Positions 17,860 to 26,791 of a DNA stretch of 64,000 bases are shown here, in pieces (the stretch's first letter is position 1; the number at the start of each line of letters is the position of its first letter). The position numbers were made by a program, and so were the translations under genes. Source of the DNA: Devosia sp. Root413D1 (lineage in GTDB: Bacteria > Pseudomonadota > Alphaproteobacteria > Rhizobiales > Devosiaceae); NCBI RefSeq assembly GCF_001425235.1, contig NZ_LMEA01000010.1:6275-70274 (forward strand). The letters run 5' to 3'. Under the pieces are notes generated by a model. It was not told the DNA's origin and made no database searches. It worked only from the letters and a program-made list of their open reading frames with translations.

Positions 17860-18546
17860 TCAGCCGTGTTCCTTCTCGCGCCGGCTGGCGAGGACGGCGA
17901 TGGACGCGGCGACGCGGTGGGCGGTGGAGAAGAACTCGCGGTGGATCAGGAAAGCCACCGTGACGAGGCTCGCCCCTACCGCCAGCCATTCATTGGCGAA
18001 CCAGGCGACCATCGGCACGGCGAAATAGTAGGCGCGAATGCCGTTGTTGAAGTTCTTGGCCGCCAGCGTGTTGAGCTGGGCGATGCCGTCGATCTCGTCG
18101 CGGGCGACGTGCTCGGAATGCTCGATGGCGCCGAGCAGGATGCAGAAGTGGTTGAACTGGCGTAGTGCCAGGGTGAACGAGAAAAAGCTCAGAACGAAGA
18201 TGGCGAGCGTCGCGAACAGATGGATCTGTACGTCCTGCGTGGTGTAACTCGCCTTCAGCCCGACGGTGGTCAGCGTGTCGGTCAGCGCGGTGAGATTGCC
18301 GAAGGCGGTGAACACCGCCAGCACCAGCAGCACCGAAGTCGAAGCGAGAAAGCTCACCGAACCCATCAGGTTGCCAGCGAGGATGGCATCGAGCGGCGTG
18401 TCGCGTTTCACCGCATTGGCCACCCAGCGGCGGCGCTGCATCGACATGATTACCGACAGCGACGGCCGCTTCCGCTCCAGCAACGGCACGCCATAGTTGT
18501 AGGCGAACCAGCAGATCAGCGGGAAAAGTGTCGCGAACAGCGTCAT
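17860..18546 (-). CDS. DUF599 membrane protein
   Basis: A 228-residue integral membrane protein with four or five hydrophobic segments. It shows the DUF599 pattern: an N-terminal segment ending RRRWVANAVKRDTPLDAILAG, a central FFSFTLALRQFNHFCILLGA, then NFNNGIRAYYFAVPMVAWF. Function unknown. I start at the ATG at 18546, which gives the usual hydrophobic N-terminus; an upstream extension in the same frame looks unconvincing. Confidence 0.88.
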   Translation of the reverse strand: MTLFATLFPLICWFAYNYGVPLLERKRPSLSVIMSMQRRRWVANAVKRDTPLDAILAGNLMGSVSFLASTSVLLVLAVFTAFGNLTALTDTLTTVGLKASYTTQDVQIHLFATLAIFVLSFFSFTLALRQFNHFCILLGAIEHSEHVARDEIDGIAQLNTLAAKNFNNGIRAYYFAVPMVAWFANEWLAVGASLVTVAFLIHREFFSTAHRVAASIAVLASRREKEHG

Positions 18547-18611
18547 GGCGCCCGGAGTCCCTCGGGGAATCGATGGCTCCTTTATAGCGCCGTGACGCTG
18601 CCTGGAAACGC

Positions 18612-18824
18612 TCAGATAAAGGGTGGCGACAGCAGGGAAACGAAGCGCATGCCTTCGGCGGGGTCGCGCTGCTCTTCCGCCGGGGCCGGCCACTTGCCGT
18701 CGAGCACCGCGGCATCGCGCTCGCTGCGGGTCAGGCGCCATTCGGGCCCGAAGAACGGCTTCTGCCGGTCGTCGCCCGGCGGCAGGTCATCGCGCGGGGT
18801 CAGGATTCCAACAAAGTGCAGCAC
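18612..18824 (-). CDS. Small hypothetical protein
   Basis: A 70-residue reading frame starting from a GTG at 18824, seven bases after a strong GAGGAG. The product is polar and contains two PP-rich turns and FGPEWRLTRSERDAAVL. No family is recognised. The ribosome binding site and its position directly upstream of the DUF599 gene on the same strand are the only support. Confidence 0.5.
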   Translation of the reverse strand: MLHFVGILTPRDDLPPGDDRQKPFFGPEWRLTRSERDAAVLDGKWPAPAEEQRDPAEGMRFVSLLSPPFI

Positions 18825-19184
18825 GGCATAACTCCTCGGTTGGGTCGGCCCCGCCACCTACAGGGGGAAGCAGCGGGGCCGCGTTGCCGCCGGGAAGGGA
18901 GGAGGGAACCCGGCGTATGCAAAGAGAATGACAAACCCTATCGGATTGGTCGAGAATTGAGATGCCAAATCGGGAGTGCAAGGGGGAAGCGATTTGCGCG
19001 GGGTTCGGGAGCGGTGGAAAGGGAGGGGGGTCGACTGAGAGAGACGGCCCCCTCCCGGCCTCCCCCATGAAGGGGGAGGTGAAGAGTCGAGGCTCTGTCT
19101 TCGATCGTGCCACAAGCACCAGCGGGGCACCTCCCCCTTCATGGGGGAGGATGGGAGGGGGCCGTCTGCCAGCAGTCTGATCGC
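18825..19184. other. Gene-free stretch holding a family B repeat
   Basis: About 360 bases without a convincing gene. The right half is a long palindromic repeat (next entry); the left half is GC-rich and may contain the promoter of the small gene at 18824. Confidence 0.6.
19043..19166. repeat. GC-rich palindromic intergenic repeat, family B
   Basis: Ends GACGGCC and GGCCGTC are inverted. Each arm holds a CCTCCCCCATGAAGGGGGAGG hairpin, interrupted by a nearly unique middle. Close copies lie at 56919-57042 (opposite orientation of the middle) and 49286-49408, with a partial one at 35133-35210. Confidence 0.85.
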
Positions 19185-20222
19185 CTACAGCGTCCGCGCG
19201 TAGCGCATGAAAATCTGCTGGATCTCGTTCAGCACCGCCTCCGACAGCTCGACATCGGCTGCGCCGATATTGGTTTTGAGCTGTTCCATGGTCGTCGCGC
19301 CGATGATCACCGAGGTCATGAACGGCTTGGTGAGGCAGAAGGCGATGGCCATCTGGCAGACGTCGAGACCGTGCTTGTCGGCCAGCTCGATATAGGCCCG
19401 GATCGCCGGCTCGGTGTACTGGTTGTTGCGATAGGCGGAGCCGGCCACGGCGCCGCGCGTCCCCTCAGGCAGCACACCGCCAAGGTATTTGCCGGAGATG
19501 GCGCCTGCCGCCAGCGGCGAATAGGCCAGGAGCCCGACATCCTCATGGAAGGCCAGTTCGGCCAGATCCATGTCGTAGTAGCGGCGCAGGAAATTGTATT
19601 CGTTCTGAATGGTCTGCACCCGCGGCAGGCCGAGCTCCATGGAGAGCTTCAGATACTGCATGGTGCCCCAGGCGCTCTCATTGGAGAGGCCGAAATGGCG
19701 GATCTTGCCCTCCCGCACCAGCTCGCCCATCACCTGCAGCACTTCGAGCATGTTGGGCAACACGCTTTCCTTATGCTGCAGGTAGGGGTTGTAGTCCCAC
19801 GAGCCCTCGAAATGGTAGTGCCCGCGGCGGGGCCAGTGGATCTGGTACAGATCGATGCGGTCGGTCTGCAGGCGCCTGAGGCTGCCTTCCACCGCTTCGC
19901 GCACGCTCGGCCCATCGATGCCGCGGCCGCCGCGCACCCATGGCCGCCCGCCGCCCGCGACCTTCGATGCCAACACAATGTCGTTACGCTTGCCGGTCTG
20001 CTTGAACCAGCTGCCGATGATTTCCTCGGTCTTGCCGTAGGTCGAGGCGTCGGGCGGCACGGCGTACATCTCGGCGGTATCGAAGAAGTTGATACCCTGC
20101 TCGACGGCATAATCCATCTGCTGATGGCCTTCGGCCTCGGTGTTCTGCTTGCCCCAGGTCATGGTGCCCAGGCAGATCTCGGACACCGGGATATCGGTGC
20201 GGCCAAGCGTCTTCATCTTCAT
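19185..20222 (-). CDS. Tas-like NADP(H)-dependent aldo/keto reductase
   Basis: A 345-residue aldo/keto reductase of the E. coli Tas type, by length and landmarks: LGRTDIPVSEICLGTMTWGKQN at the N-terminus, catalytic Asp/Tyr in FFDTAEMYAVPP, Lys in LASKVAGGG, and His in LYQIHWPRR. The C-terminal cofactor segment is SVIIGATTMEQLKTNI. Tas in E. coli was found as a suppressor of tyrosine auxotrophy; the physiological substrate is not settled. It is divergent from the secreted protein gene at 20356. Confidence 0.92.
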   Translation of the reverse strand: MKMKTLGRTDIPVSEICLGTMTWGKQNTEAEGHQQMDYAVEQGINFFDTAEMYAVPPDASTYGKTEEIIGSWFKQTGKRNDIVLASKVAGGGRPWVRGGRGIDGPSVREAVEGSLRRLQTDRIDLYQIHWPRRGHYHFEGSWDYNPYLQHKESVLPNMLEVLQVMGELVREGKIRHFGLSNESAWGTMQYLKLSMELGLPRVQTIQNEYNFLRRYYDMDLAELAFHEDVGLLAYSPLAAGAISGKYLGGVLPEGTRGAVAGSAYRNNQYTEPAIRAYIELADKHGLDVCQMAIAFCLTKPFMTSVIIGATTMEQLKTNIGAADVELSEAVLNEIQQIFMRYARTL

Positions 20223-20355
20223 GGAAATGCCCCTTCAGTTCGGCGCGCACCGTATGAGGCGAGGCTGGCCCAGACAATCCCCCGAAGGTCGGGCCGAGGT
20301 TGCGCGGGCGAGCCGGATCGGAGAGATTGTCCGCGCCATTTCAAGGATATCGCCG

Positions 20356-21153
20356 TTGCGCAAATTTCTGTTGCCGCTCGCCGTCTTCGCCTTCACCGTC
20401 GCGACAGTCGTGGCGGGGCCGGCCGTGGCACAGGACGAATCAGACCTGAGCCGGATCGGTCAGATGAACCTCAAGGAGCTGGCGGCACTGGTCGGCGCCG
20501 TGACCCAGTCGGTGGGGCGGGACACGCTGAAGCTGCAGCCCGCGGCGCAGCGCAGCGATTGCGCCGAACTGACCCGCGCCTCCAACTCGTTTGCACTCGG
20601 CTATCGGCTGCTCGCCGAGGCGCGGGGCTCGCTGCAGGGCAAGCCCGCCAAGGACATCGCGGCGCTGCAGACCCATATCGTCCAGTCGCGCGTCATCACC
20701 TTTGCGGCGCGGGTCAGAGCCGAGGAATGGTTCAGTCGGCTCTGCGCCAGCTTTGCGATGCCGGCCGACAAGGCGAACCAGCCGCGCTACGCCAAACCGG
20801 TGAAGCTGCAGACTGCAGAATTCACCCAGGCGGTGATCGAGGCACGCCAGGCGGCCGAGGCGAACCTGACGCTGGCCGTGGCGGCGGGGATCGGCAAGAG
20901 GTGTCCCGAGGTGATCTCGGCCATGCAGTCGATCCAGCTGTTCGTGCCCTATCTCGAAAAGCTCTCCAAGGATGTGGCCAAGCGCCCGGAGGCGCTCGGC
21001 CCGCGTGCCAGCCGCCGCGGGCTCGAAGTGGCGCGGGGCCAGCTGATCAATGCCGGCAACAAGCTTTATCGCGAGCTCGGCATCGGCTGCCGGGCCAAGC
21101 CGCCGGTCGAGGCGGAAGCCCCGGCAGAGGGGACTCCGGCCCCGGCGCAGTAA
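20356..21153 (+). CDS. Exported helical protein of unknown function
   Basis: From a TTG at 20356, seven bases after AAGGAT, the frame gives 265 residues with a clear signal peptide (LLPLAVFAFTVATVVAGPAVA, cut before QDES). The mature protein is helical, has three or four cysteines (SDCAEL, SRLCASF, KRCPEV and the late GCRAK) and a Pro/Glu/Ala-rich tail. No family is recognised. The frame is open upstream but without a fitting start. A gene for an initiator tRNA follows 140 bases later. Confidence 0.75.
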   Translation: MRKFLLPLAVFAFTVATVVAGPAVAQDESDLSRIGQMNLKELAALVGAVTQSVGRDTLKLQPAAQRSDCAELTRASNSFALGYRLLAEARGSLQGKPAKDIAALQTHIVQSRVITFAARVRAEEWFSRLCASFAMPADKANQPRYAKPVKLQTAEFTQAVIEARQAAEANLTLAVAAGIGKRCPEVISAMQSIQLFVPYLEKLSKDVAKRPEALGPRASRRGLEVARGQLINAGNKLYRELGIGCRAKPPVEAEAPAEGTPAPAQ

Positions 21154-21203
21154 GGGGTTCGGGGCCTCAGGTCAAAAAACTGTCACGCAACGCGCTTTTT
21201 GCC

Positions 21204-21232
21204 TTGAGGTGGCGGAGATCACCCCCTATATA
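21204..21232 (+). promoter_or_regulatory. Promoter of the initiator tRNA gene
   Basis: TTGAGG (21204-21209) and TATATA (21227-21232) are separated by 17 bases. The tRNA begins 64 bases downstream, allowing for a 5' leader trimmed by RNase P. Confidence 0.6.
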
Positions 21233-21295
21233 CCCCCTGCGTCGGCGGCGATGGCCGCACACGAAGGCGCAAAAAGCCAAGGCTTTGATATCTGA

Positions 21296-21372
<77 letters not shown>

Positions 21373-21386
21373 AAGCTTGGATTGCA

Positions 21387-21411
21387 AAAGCCCCGCGAAA
21401 GCGGGGTTTTT
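21387..21411 (+). terminator. Rho-independent terminator after tRNA-fMet
   Basis: CCCCGC-GAAA-GCGGGG (21391-21406) followed by five T, 18 bases past the tRNA CCA end. The four bases AAAG before the stem extend the pairing with the T run. Confidence 0.9.
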
Positions 21412-21764
21412 CGTTTTCCGGCCTGGCGGAGCAAGAGGCTCGACGGAAAACGGCTTGTGCGCCACCCGTGCTCCACTGCGCGCAGATCGGTTGGCCCGCA
21501 TTGTTCGTCATCGATGCGGCTCATAGCTCAATCGCCGCGACCCCGCAGGCATTGATCAGGCTGGGGCCTCCGAGCTTCGAGCTTGCGCTTAAGCAACCGA
21601 AGTGACGTCAGGGAGTTCACAGCTTCGATCTGTTACGGACGATCCCTCCTTGTCCGCCTGAAATGGGTCTCCGCGGCCGATGGCCCGGCGCCGGGTGGCG
21701 CGCCGGCGTCGGTACGCCGTCGACCAGTTGATGAGAACAAGGCGGGCCACCGTCGGGAGTATCT
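21412..21764. other. Gene-free stretch upstream of the AI-2E gene
   Basis: About 350 bases with no supported gene, repeat or hairpin beyond the tRNA terminator. It probably contains the promoter of the AI-2E family gene at 21765. Confidence 0.5.
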
Positions 21765-24026
21765 ATGGCGACACCGGACAATGCTCCGCTTCCCCACAAG
21801 GGCAGCCTGCCGCTCGAAACGGCGGCAGCTGCCGGCTTCGTTCTGACGCTGATTGTCGGGCTCTATCTGGGGCAGGGGATCTTTGTGCCCCTGGTGCTGG
21901 CGGTGCTGCTCGCCTTCGCCCTGTCGCCGGTGGTGGCGGGGCTGCGTCGCGTCGGATTACCCAACGTCGTCGCAACGCTTGTGGCGGTCCTCGGTGCCGG
22001 CGTGGTGCTCGCACTGGTTGGGTACCTCGTGGTGACCCAGTTGCTGAAGCTGGCGGGAGACCTGCCGCAGTATCAATCGACCATCGCCGCCAAGATCCGG
22101 TCTTTCCAGATGACCGCAGGCTCCGAGGACGTGTTCGAGCGCCTGGCGCAGGCGGCCGAGCGGCTGGGCGAACAGACTGGTCTCTCCGGCAACAAGCCCG
22201 GCACCGAGGGCAACCCCCTGCCGGTGACCATCGCCAATGTTCCGCCCTCGCCGCTGGCCTCGGTCCAAGGCCTGCTCGGCTCACTGCTCGGCCCGCTGGC
22301 GACCGGCGCGATCGTCACGGTCCTCGTCATCTTCCTGCTGCTCGAACGCGAGGACCTGCGCGATCGCTTCCTCAGGCTGGTCAGCCGCGGCGACCTCAGG
22401 ACCAGCACCAAGGTGCTCAACGAGTCGGCGCAGCGGGTAAGCCGCTACCTGCTGGTGCAGTTCCTGGTGAACGCCGGCTACGGCGTGGTGTTCGGCGCCG
22501 GGCTGGTGCTGCTGGGGGTGCCCAACGCGGTGCTCTGGGGGCTGTTCGCCACGCTGTTTCGGTACATACCTTTCGTCGGCACGCTCATTGCTGTGACCAT
22601 TCCGCTCACCCTGGCATTCGCGGTGGATCCGGGCTGGACCATGCTGGCCGGGGTGATCCTGCTCTACCTGGTGGTCGAACTGACGACGACCAATGCCATC
22701 GAGCCCCGCCTTTACGGCTCGAGCACCGGGCTTTCGGCCCTCGCGGTCCTCGTCGCCGCAATCTTCTGGGCGACGTTGTGGGGTCCGATCGGACTGCTGC
22801 TGGCGACGCCACTGACGGTCTGCCTCGTGGTGATCGGGCGCTATGTCCCCAACCTGGCTTTCCTCGAGATCCTGCTCGGCAGCGAGCCGGTGCTGACCGG
22901 CGAGCAGCGCTTCTACCAGCGGCTGTTGGCGCGTAACACCGAGGAAGCTATCGACATGGCGAGTTCCGAGGTGGCCGAGACTGATCTGCCTCAATTCATC
23001 GACAGCATAGCGCTGCCGGCGCTGCGACTCGCAGAAGCCGACCTGCAACTCGATGGGTCCGACATGGGGCCGCGCCGCGCCATCGTCGAGACGCTCAGCG
23101 ACGTCATGGACGAACTGGCGCCCTCTGAGACCATGCAGAGCGAACTGCCGGGCGCCGGCAAAGTCCTCGTCATCGGTGGCAGGACCGAGCTCGATGCCGC
23201 GGCCGCCGAGATGCTCGGTGCGCTGCTGAAGCAGGCCGGGGTGGAGGTCAGCCAGTTGCCGCCAATGTCGGCCCGGCGCGAAGGGCTGGGGCAGATCGAC
23301 CTGAGCGGCGTCAACGCCGTGTGCCTGTGCTATCTGGGCAGCAGCCCAAAGAGCTTCGTGCGCTACGCTGCGCGACGGCTGAAGGGGAGGAGCGCGGAGA
23401 CCGCAATTCTTGCCTGCCTGTTCAACGTCGCCAGTTCCGACGCAGATTTCATGCCCGCCGACCTCGGGGTCGATGCTATCGCCCGGAGCATGAAGGGGGC
23501 CCTGGCACAGGCGCTCACCCTCCTGGGTGGGGCTGATGGCGCCGGCAGTGAGGCCGAGCCGCCGAGCGGTGTCGGACAGCTCGAGGCGTTGCGCCGGCTG
23601 CAGCGCGACACCCGCTATGGCGGCTGGCTCGACGACTTCCTGGCCAGGGTCGCCGCGACCTTCGAGGTTCCGCTCGCCACCGCCAGCATCATCGAGCGAG
23701 CCGACAGTTCCGCAGAGGAGCCGCCGCCGCCGGCAAATCTCGATGCCAGTTCGCTGTACGAGCAGGTTGGCAAGCAGGGCAGCCCGCTGGTGATAGAGGA
23801 TGTTGCCGCCCACGAGCATTTTAGCGAGAACCCGTTCCTGCTCGAAAATGGCATTCGCTTTTATGCCGGCGTGCCGCTGTTGCCCGAGTCTGGACAGCCG
23901 GTCGGCACGCTGAGCATCTTCGACGTTGCGCCGCGCCAGTTCAGCGCCGCCCAGACCGAGAGCTTGCAGGCCCTCGCCGTCGAGCTGATGAGCAGGGTAC
24001 AAACCTCGGCTCCTGCAGAACGCTGA
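21765..24026 (+). CDS. AI-2E family transporter with C-terminal sensory-like extension
   Basis: A 753-residue protein. The first 380 residues form an AI-2E family (TqsA/PerM-like) permease with about eight membrane segments and the family landmarks FVPLVLAVLLAFALSPVV, FRYIPFVGTL and NAIEPRLYGSSTGLS. The remaining 370 residues are soluble: residues 470-580 look like a Rossmann-type, possibly B12-binding-like fold (KVLVIGGRTELDAAAAEML), and residues 620-740 resemble a GAF domain (FEVPLATASIIERA, GIRFYAGVPLLPESGQPVGTLSIFD). Typical family proteins are about 350 residues, so the extension is notable. An export or sensing role is inferred; the domain calls are from reading only. A GGGAG site supports the ATG. 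Confidence 0.85.
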   Translation: MATPDNAPLPHKGSLPLETAAAAGFVLTLIVGLYLGQGIFVPLVLAVLLAFALSPVVAGLRRVGLPNVVATLVAVLGAGVVLALVGYLVVTQLLKLAGDLPQYQSTIAAKIRSFQMTAGSEDVFERLAQAAERLGEQTGLSGNKPGTEGNPLPVTIANVPPSPLASVQGLLGSLLGPLATGAIVTVLVIFLLLEREDLRDRFLRLVSRGDLRTSTKVLNESAQRVSRYLLVQFLVNAGYGVVFGAGLVLLGVPNAVLWGLFATLFRYIPFVGTLIAVTIPLTLAFAVDPGWTMLAGVILLYLVVELTTTNAIEPRLYGSSTGLSALAVLVAAIFWATLWGPIGLLLATPLTVCLVVIGRYVPNLAFLEILLGSEPVLTGEQRFYQRLLARNTEEAIDMASSEVAETDLPQFIDSIALPALRLAEADLQLDGSDMGPRRAIVETLSDVMDELAPSETMQSELPGAGKVLVIGGRTELDAAAAEMLGALLKQAGVEVSQLPPMSARREGLGQIDLSGVNAVCLCYLGSSPKSFVRYAARRLKGRSAETAILACLFNVASSDADFMPADLGVDAIARSMKGALAQALTLLGGADGAGSEAEPPSGVGQLEALRRLQRDTRYGGWLDDFLARVAATFEVPLATASIIERADSSAEEPPPPANLDASSLYEQVGKQGSPLVIEDVAAHEHFSENPFLLENGIRFYAGVPLLPESGQPVGTLSIFDVAPRQFSAAQTESLQALAVELMSRVQTSAPAER

Positions 24027-24314
24027 GCCTGGACGAGAGCAGCGACGCGTCGGCCTCGACGGGCCGGCGGCAAGGCGCCGGTTCAGCGATCGCATTGCTT
24101 GGGCGACCAGCCGAAGTGGCAATCATACGAGAGCGGCAGCCGGCGAGTCCAAGGTTGAAGGGGATCCTTCGCCAGCCACCGCTCTCTTCGGAATCAACTC
24201 CTCTCCCGGGGACGGGTTCCCACCAGACAGCATGAAGCCCCGCACGACCTCGAGGGTGGCCGGGCTTTGCGCATGGGCGGAATGGAGCCCTCGGCCCCAC
24301 CGCCAGGCCGCGGC
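24027..24314. other. Intergenic stretch, no feature seen
   Basis: About 290 bases between convergent genes. A weak inverted repeat AAGCCC/GGGCTT is seen around 24236-24268, without a T run. Nothing else stands out. Confidence 0.4.
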
Positions 24315-24635
24315 TTACTTCACGAAGCCGGCCGTCTTGCAGGCGTCGAGTGTCAGCGTCGCCAGGTCGATCTTGGTGGTACCCTCGGCGGTTTCGGCCG
24401 GGGTATCGGGCTCATCGCTCGACTCGTCGTTGCTGGCGTCGGCCTTGGTCTCGTCGGTGTTGGTGGCGCCGTCCGCCTTGGCGGCTTCTGCCGCGAGATC
24501 ATCACACTGCGCCTGGACCTTGGGCAGATCCTCGGCGGAAATCTCGACGCCGTTGATCGAGGTCTGCGCCAGGGCGCCCGATGCCAGCATGGCCAGCGAG
24601 AGGGCGGCGGCGGAAACGAGGCTGCGGATCATCAT
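24315..24635 (-). CDS. Small exported acidic protein
   Basis: A 106-residue product with a standard signal peptide (LVSAAALSLAMLASGALA, cut before QTSI). The mature part has two cysteines (QAQCDDL and LDACKTAG) around a low-complexity Asp/Glu/Ser/Thr stretch of about 35 residues, which is probably disordered. No family is recognised. The two cysteines could form a disulfide. Function not assigned. Confidence 0.75.
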   Translation of the reverse strand: MMIRSLVSAAALSLAMLASGALAQTSINGVEISAEDLPKVQAQCDDLAAEAAKADGATNTDETKADASNDESSDEPDTPAETAEGTTKIDLATLTLDACKTAGFVK

Positions 24636-24756
24636 GATTTGTCTCCACTATTGTTTTCGTTGAGGCGTGCCGGGCCTGGCGACGAAACGTGGAGCAGCGG
24701 AAATGGTTTCCCCCCCGCGACCCGAACCGGTGGTCGCAGGGAAATGCGGTTCGGCC

Positions 24757-26445
24757 TCAGCCCGCGGCTTTCGCTGCGGCCTCCAGCCAGAGGGCGATAG
24801 CGACGGCGCCGGGGTCGGGGTGGCCGAGGGCGCGGTCGCCGATATAGCTGGAGCGGCCGCGGCGGGGGTGCATCGCGGCGGTGCGTTCGGCGCCGGAGCG
24901 GGCGGCCGCGGCAGCCAAGCTCAACTGCCCGGCGGTGGTGCCGGCAGTCATCGCTGCGGCGGCGGGGATGAGGGCGTCGAGCATGGTGCGGTCGCCGGCG
25001 TCGGCGCCCCCCAGCCGCTTGATGGCGTCGGCTCCGGCGGCGAAGGCACGGGCCAGCGTGGCGCTGTCGGCCCCGCCGTCTGCGACCGCCTGGGCGGCGG
25101 CGATGGCGAAGGCGGCGTAGAGCGGGCCGGAGGTGCCGCCGATGCTTTTGCGCAGGGCAAGGCCGATCTCGCGCAGCACCGCATCGAGCGGCCGGCCGGT
25201 CCAGGCGGGCGCCAGCTGCAGCAAGGCGTTGGCGCCGCTGGCCAGCGAGTGACCGATATCGCCGTCGCCGACGATACGGTCCATCTCGGTCAGTTCGGCT
25301 TCGGCGGCGATGATGGCGTGGCAGGCCGAGGTGAGCACAGCAACGAGCTCGGCCGGGGTGGCCGGGCCGGAACCGGCGGTGGGGTCGCTGCCGATGGCCG
25401 GAGCGGGCAGGGTGGTGAGCTCGGTAAGCGGCAGCCGGCCATGCGTGCCGGGCCAGGCCGGGGCGGTGGTGGGGGCATCGAGCGCTGCGAGGAGTGCGTC
25501 GTCGGTGTGGAGCAGGCTCAGCGAGATGCCGGTCATCTCGATGGCGGTGAGGAAGGTGCCGGCAAAGCCGCGATCGACGGTGATGCCGCGCGCCTGCAGC
25601 ACCTGAAGCGCGTCGCGCGCCACGATGCTCATTTCCATCTGCGCGGTGCCGCCGAGATTGTTGACCAGCAGCGCAACGTGGTCGCCGCGCTCGAGGCCGC
25701 GATCGGCGAGGATGGTGTCGATGAGAGTCTCGACCACCTGGCGGGCCGGCTGCATAATGACGCGCTGTACCCCGGCTTCGCCGTGGATGCCGAGACCCAG
25801 CTCCATCTCGTCGTCGCCGAGCGAGAAGTTGGGTTTGCCGGCGGCGGGCACGGTGCAGGGGGAGAGTGCGACACCCATCGAGGCGACGGCACCGATGGCG
25901 GCAAGCGCCCGGGCTTTCACCTCGCTCAGCGACAGGCCGGCTTCGGCAGCGGCGCCGGCGACCTTGTGGACAAACACCGTGCCGGCGATGCCGCGGCGGC
26001 CGGCGGTGCGCTCGGCCTTGCCGAGCGCCGCATCGTCATCGACGATCACCAGCTCGACCGGGATGCCGTCGGCGCGGGCCATCTCGGCGGCGAGGCCGAA
26101 ATTCAGCCGGTCGCCGGTGTAGTTCTTGACGATCACCAGGATGCCGGCCGGATTGGCGACGGCACGGAGCGCCGCGTAGACCGCGTCGGTCGAGGGGGAG
26201 GCAAAGACGTCGCCGCTGACCGCGGCGGTCAGCATGCCCTTGCCGACATAGCCGGCATGGGCCGGCTCATGACCGGCGCCACCGCCGGTGACGATCGCTA
26301 CCTTTCCGCTGTTGCGGAAAGCCTCGAGGTCGGAGCGGACCAGGGTGTTCTCGCTGCCGAGCAGCGCCAGCCCGGGATGGAGCATCGCGAGGCCTTCGAG
26401 CGACTGACGGACGAGCGACGGAATGTCGTTGATGAGTTTCTTCAT
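24757..26445 (-). CDS. Dihydroxyacetone kinase family protein (DhaK-DhaL fusion)
   Basis: A 562-residue ATP-dependent glycerone (or ketose/erythrulose-type) kinase. The DhaK part covers residues 1-330 (GGGAGHEPAHAGYVGKGMLTAAV, VKNYTGDRLNFGLAAEM, VDDDAAL), with the substrate-binding His in GLGIHGEAG. The DhaL part follows from residue 365, with the nucleotide-Mg aspartates in DRIVGDGDIGHSLASGA and GGTSGPLYAAF later. The fusion means it uses ATP and not the phosphotransferase system. A GGGAGAGAGG site precedes the ATG. It sits alone between small genes, so the pathway is not shown by context. Confidence 0.93.
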   Translation of the reverse strand: MKKLINDIPSLVRQSLEGLAMLHPGLALLGSENTLVRSDLEAFRNSGKVAIVTGGGAGHEPAHAGYVGKGMLTAAVSGDVFASPSTDAVYAALRAVANPAGILVIVKNYTGDRLNFGLAAEMARADGIPVELVIVDDDAALGKAERTAGRRGIAGTVFVHKVAGAAAEAGLSLSEVKARALAAIGAVASMGVALSPCTVPAAGKPNFSLGDDEMELGLGIHGEAGVQRVIMQPARQVVETLIDTILADRGLERGDHVALLVNNLGGTAQMEMSIVARDALQVLQARGITVDRGFAGTFLTAIEMTGISLSLLHTDDALLAALDAPTTAPAWPGTHGRLPLTELTTLPAPAIGSDPTAGSGPATPAELVAVLTSACHAIIAAEAELTEMDRIVGDGDIGHSLASGANALLQLAPAWTGRPLDAVLREIGLALRKSIGGTSGPLYAAFAIAAAQAVADGGADSATLARAFAAGADAIKRLGGADAGDRTMLDALIPAAAAMTAGTTAGQLSLAAAAARSGAERTAAMHPRRGRSSYIGDRALGHPDPGAVAIALWLEAAAKAAG

Positions 26446-26536
26446 GGCCTCTCTCCCCTGACCCCACGTAGGGGTGCCGATTCATGCGGGCACAAGATGT
26501 CTGCACGAACTCAGCCAGGGAAGAAAGGCTTGAGGA

Positions 26537-26791
26537 TCAGGCGGCGGCCGCCTGCTGACGCTGCAGCGGGTAGCCGTCGGCTTCGTAAAGGGCGCGGATA
26601 GCGGCGCCATCGAAGCGCCGTCCATCGACCTCGAGGAAGGTTCCGATCAGCCAGGCAGCTGGGCGGTCCTCGACGATATACTGGATGGCCTCGGCTGCCG
26701 TCTTGAAGCGGCGATACTGCTCGCGCGGCGACTTGGCGTAGCGGCGGCTGGGATAGAGTTCGGCGGAGGCGGTGTAGCTGAAGTTGTCCAT
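26537..26791 (-). CDS. Small protein of unknown function, downstream paralogue
   Basis: An 84-residue product (MDNFSYTASAELYPSRRYAK at the start, ending in GYPLQRQQAAAA). It is a clear paralogue of the upstream gene (26647-27072): both share the order Y.A.AELY, a central AA.A.....E, an LEV/LRV GDR segment and LY..DGYPLQRK/Q. No known domain. The pair lies upstream of the fused DHA kinase gene and downstream of a cold-shock gene, on the same strand. Confidence 0.75.
   Translation of the reverse strand: MDNFSYTASAELYPSRRYAKSPREQYRRFKTAAEAIQYIVEDRPAAWLIGTFLEVDGRRFDGAAIRALYEADGYPLQRQQAAAA

Noticed and set aside
19043-19166. Repeated hairpin arms considered as a CRISPR or transposon end
   Set aside because: Only two arms, no regular spacers, no cas or transposase gene; better explained as a dispersed intergenic repeat.
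18962-19180. A 72-codon frame across the repeat
   Set aside because: It lies entirely within the palindromic repeat and has no ribosome binding site.
22281-24122. A 613-codon minus-strand frame
   Set aside because: Antisense to the AI-2E family gene; low-complexity product, no ribosome binding site.
24667-26601. A 644-codon plus-strand frame
   Set aside because: Antisense to the DhaK-DhaL gene, Gly/Ala/Arg-rich, no motif.
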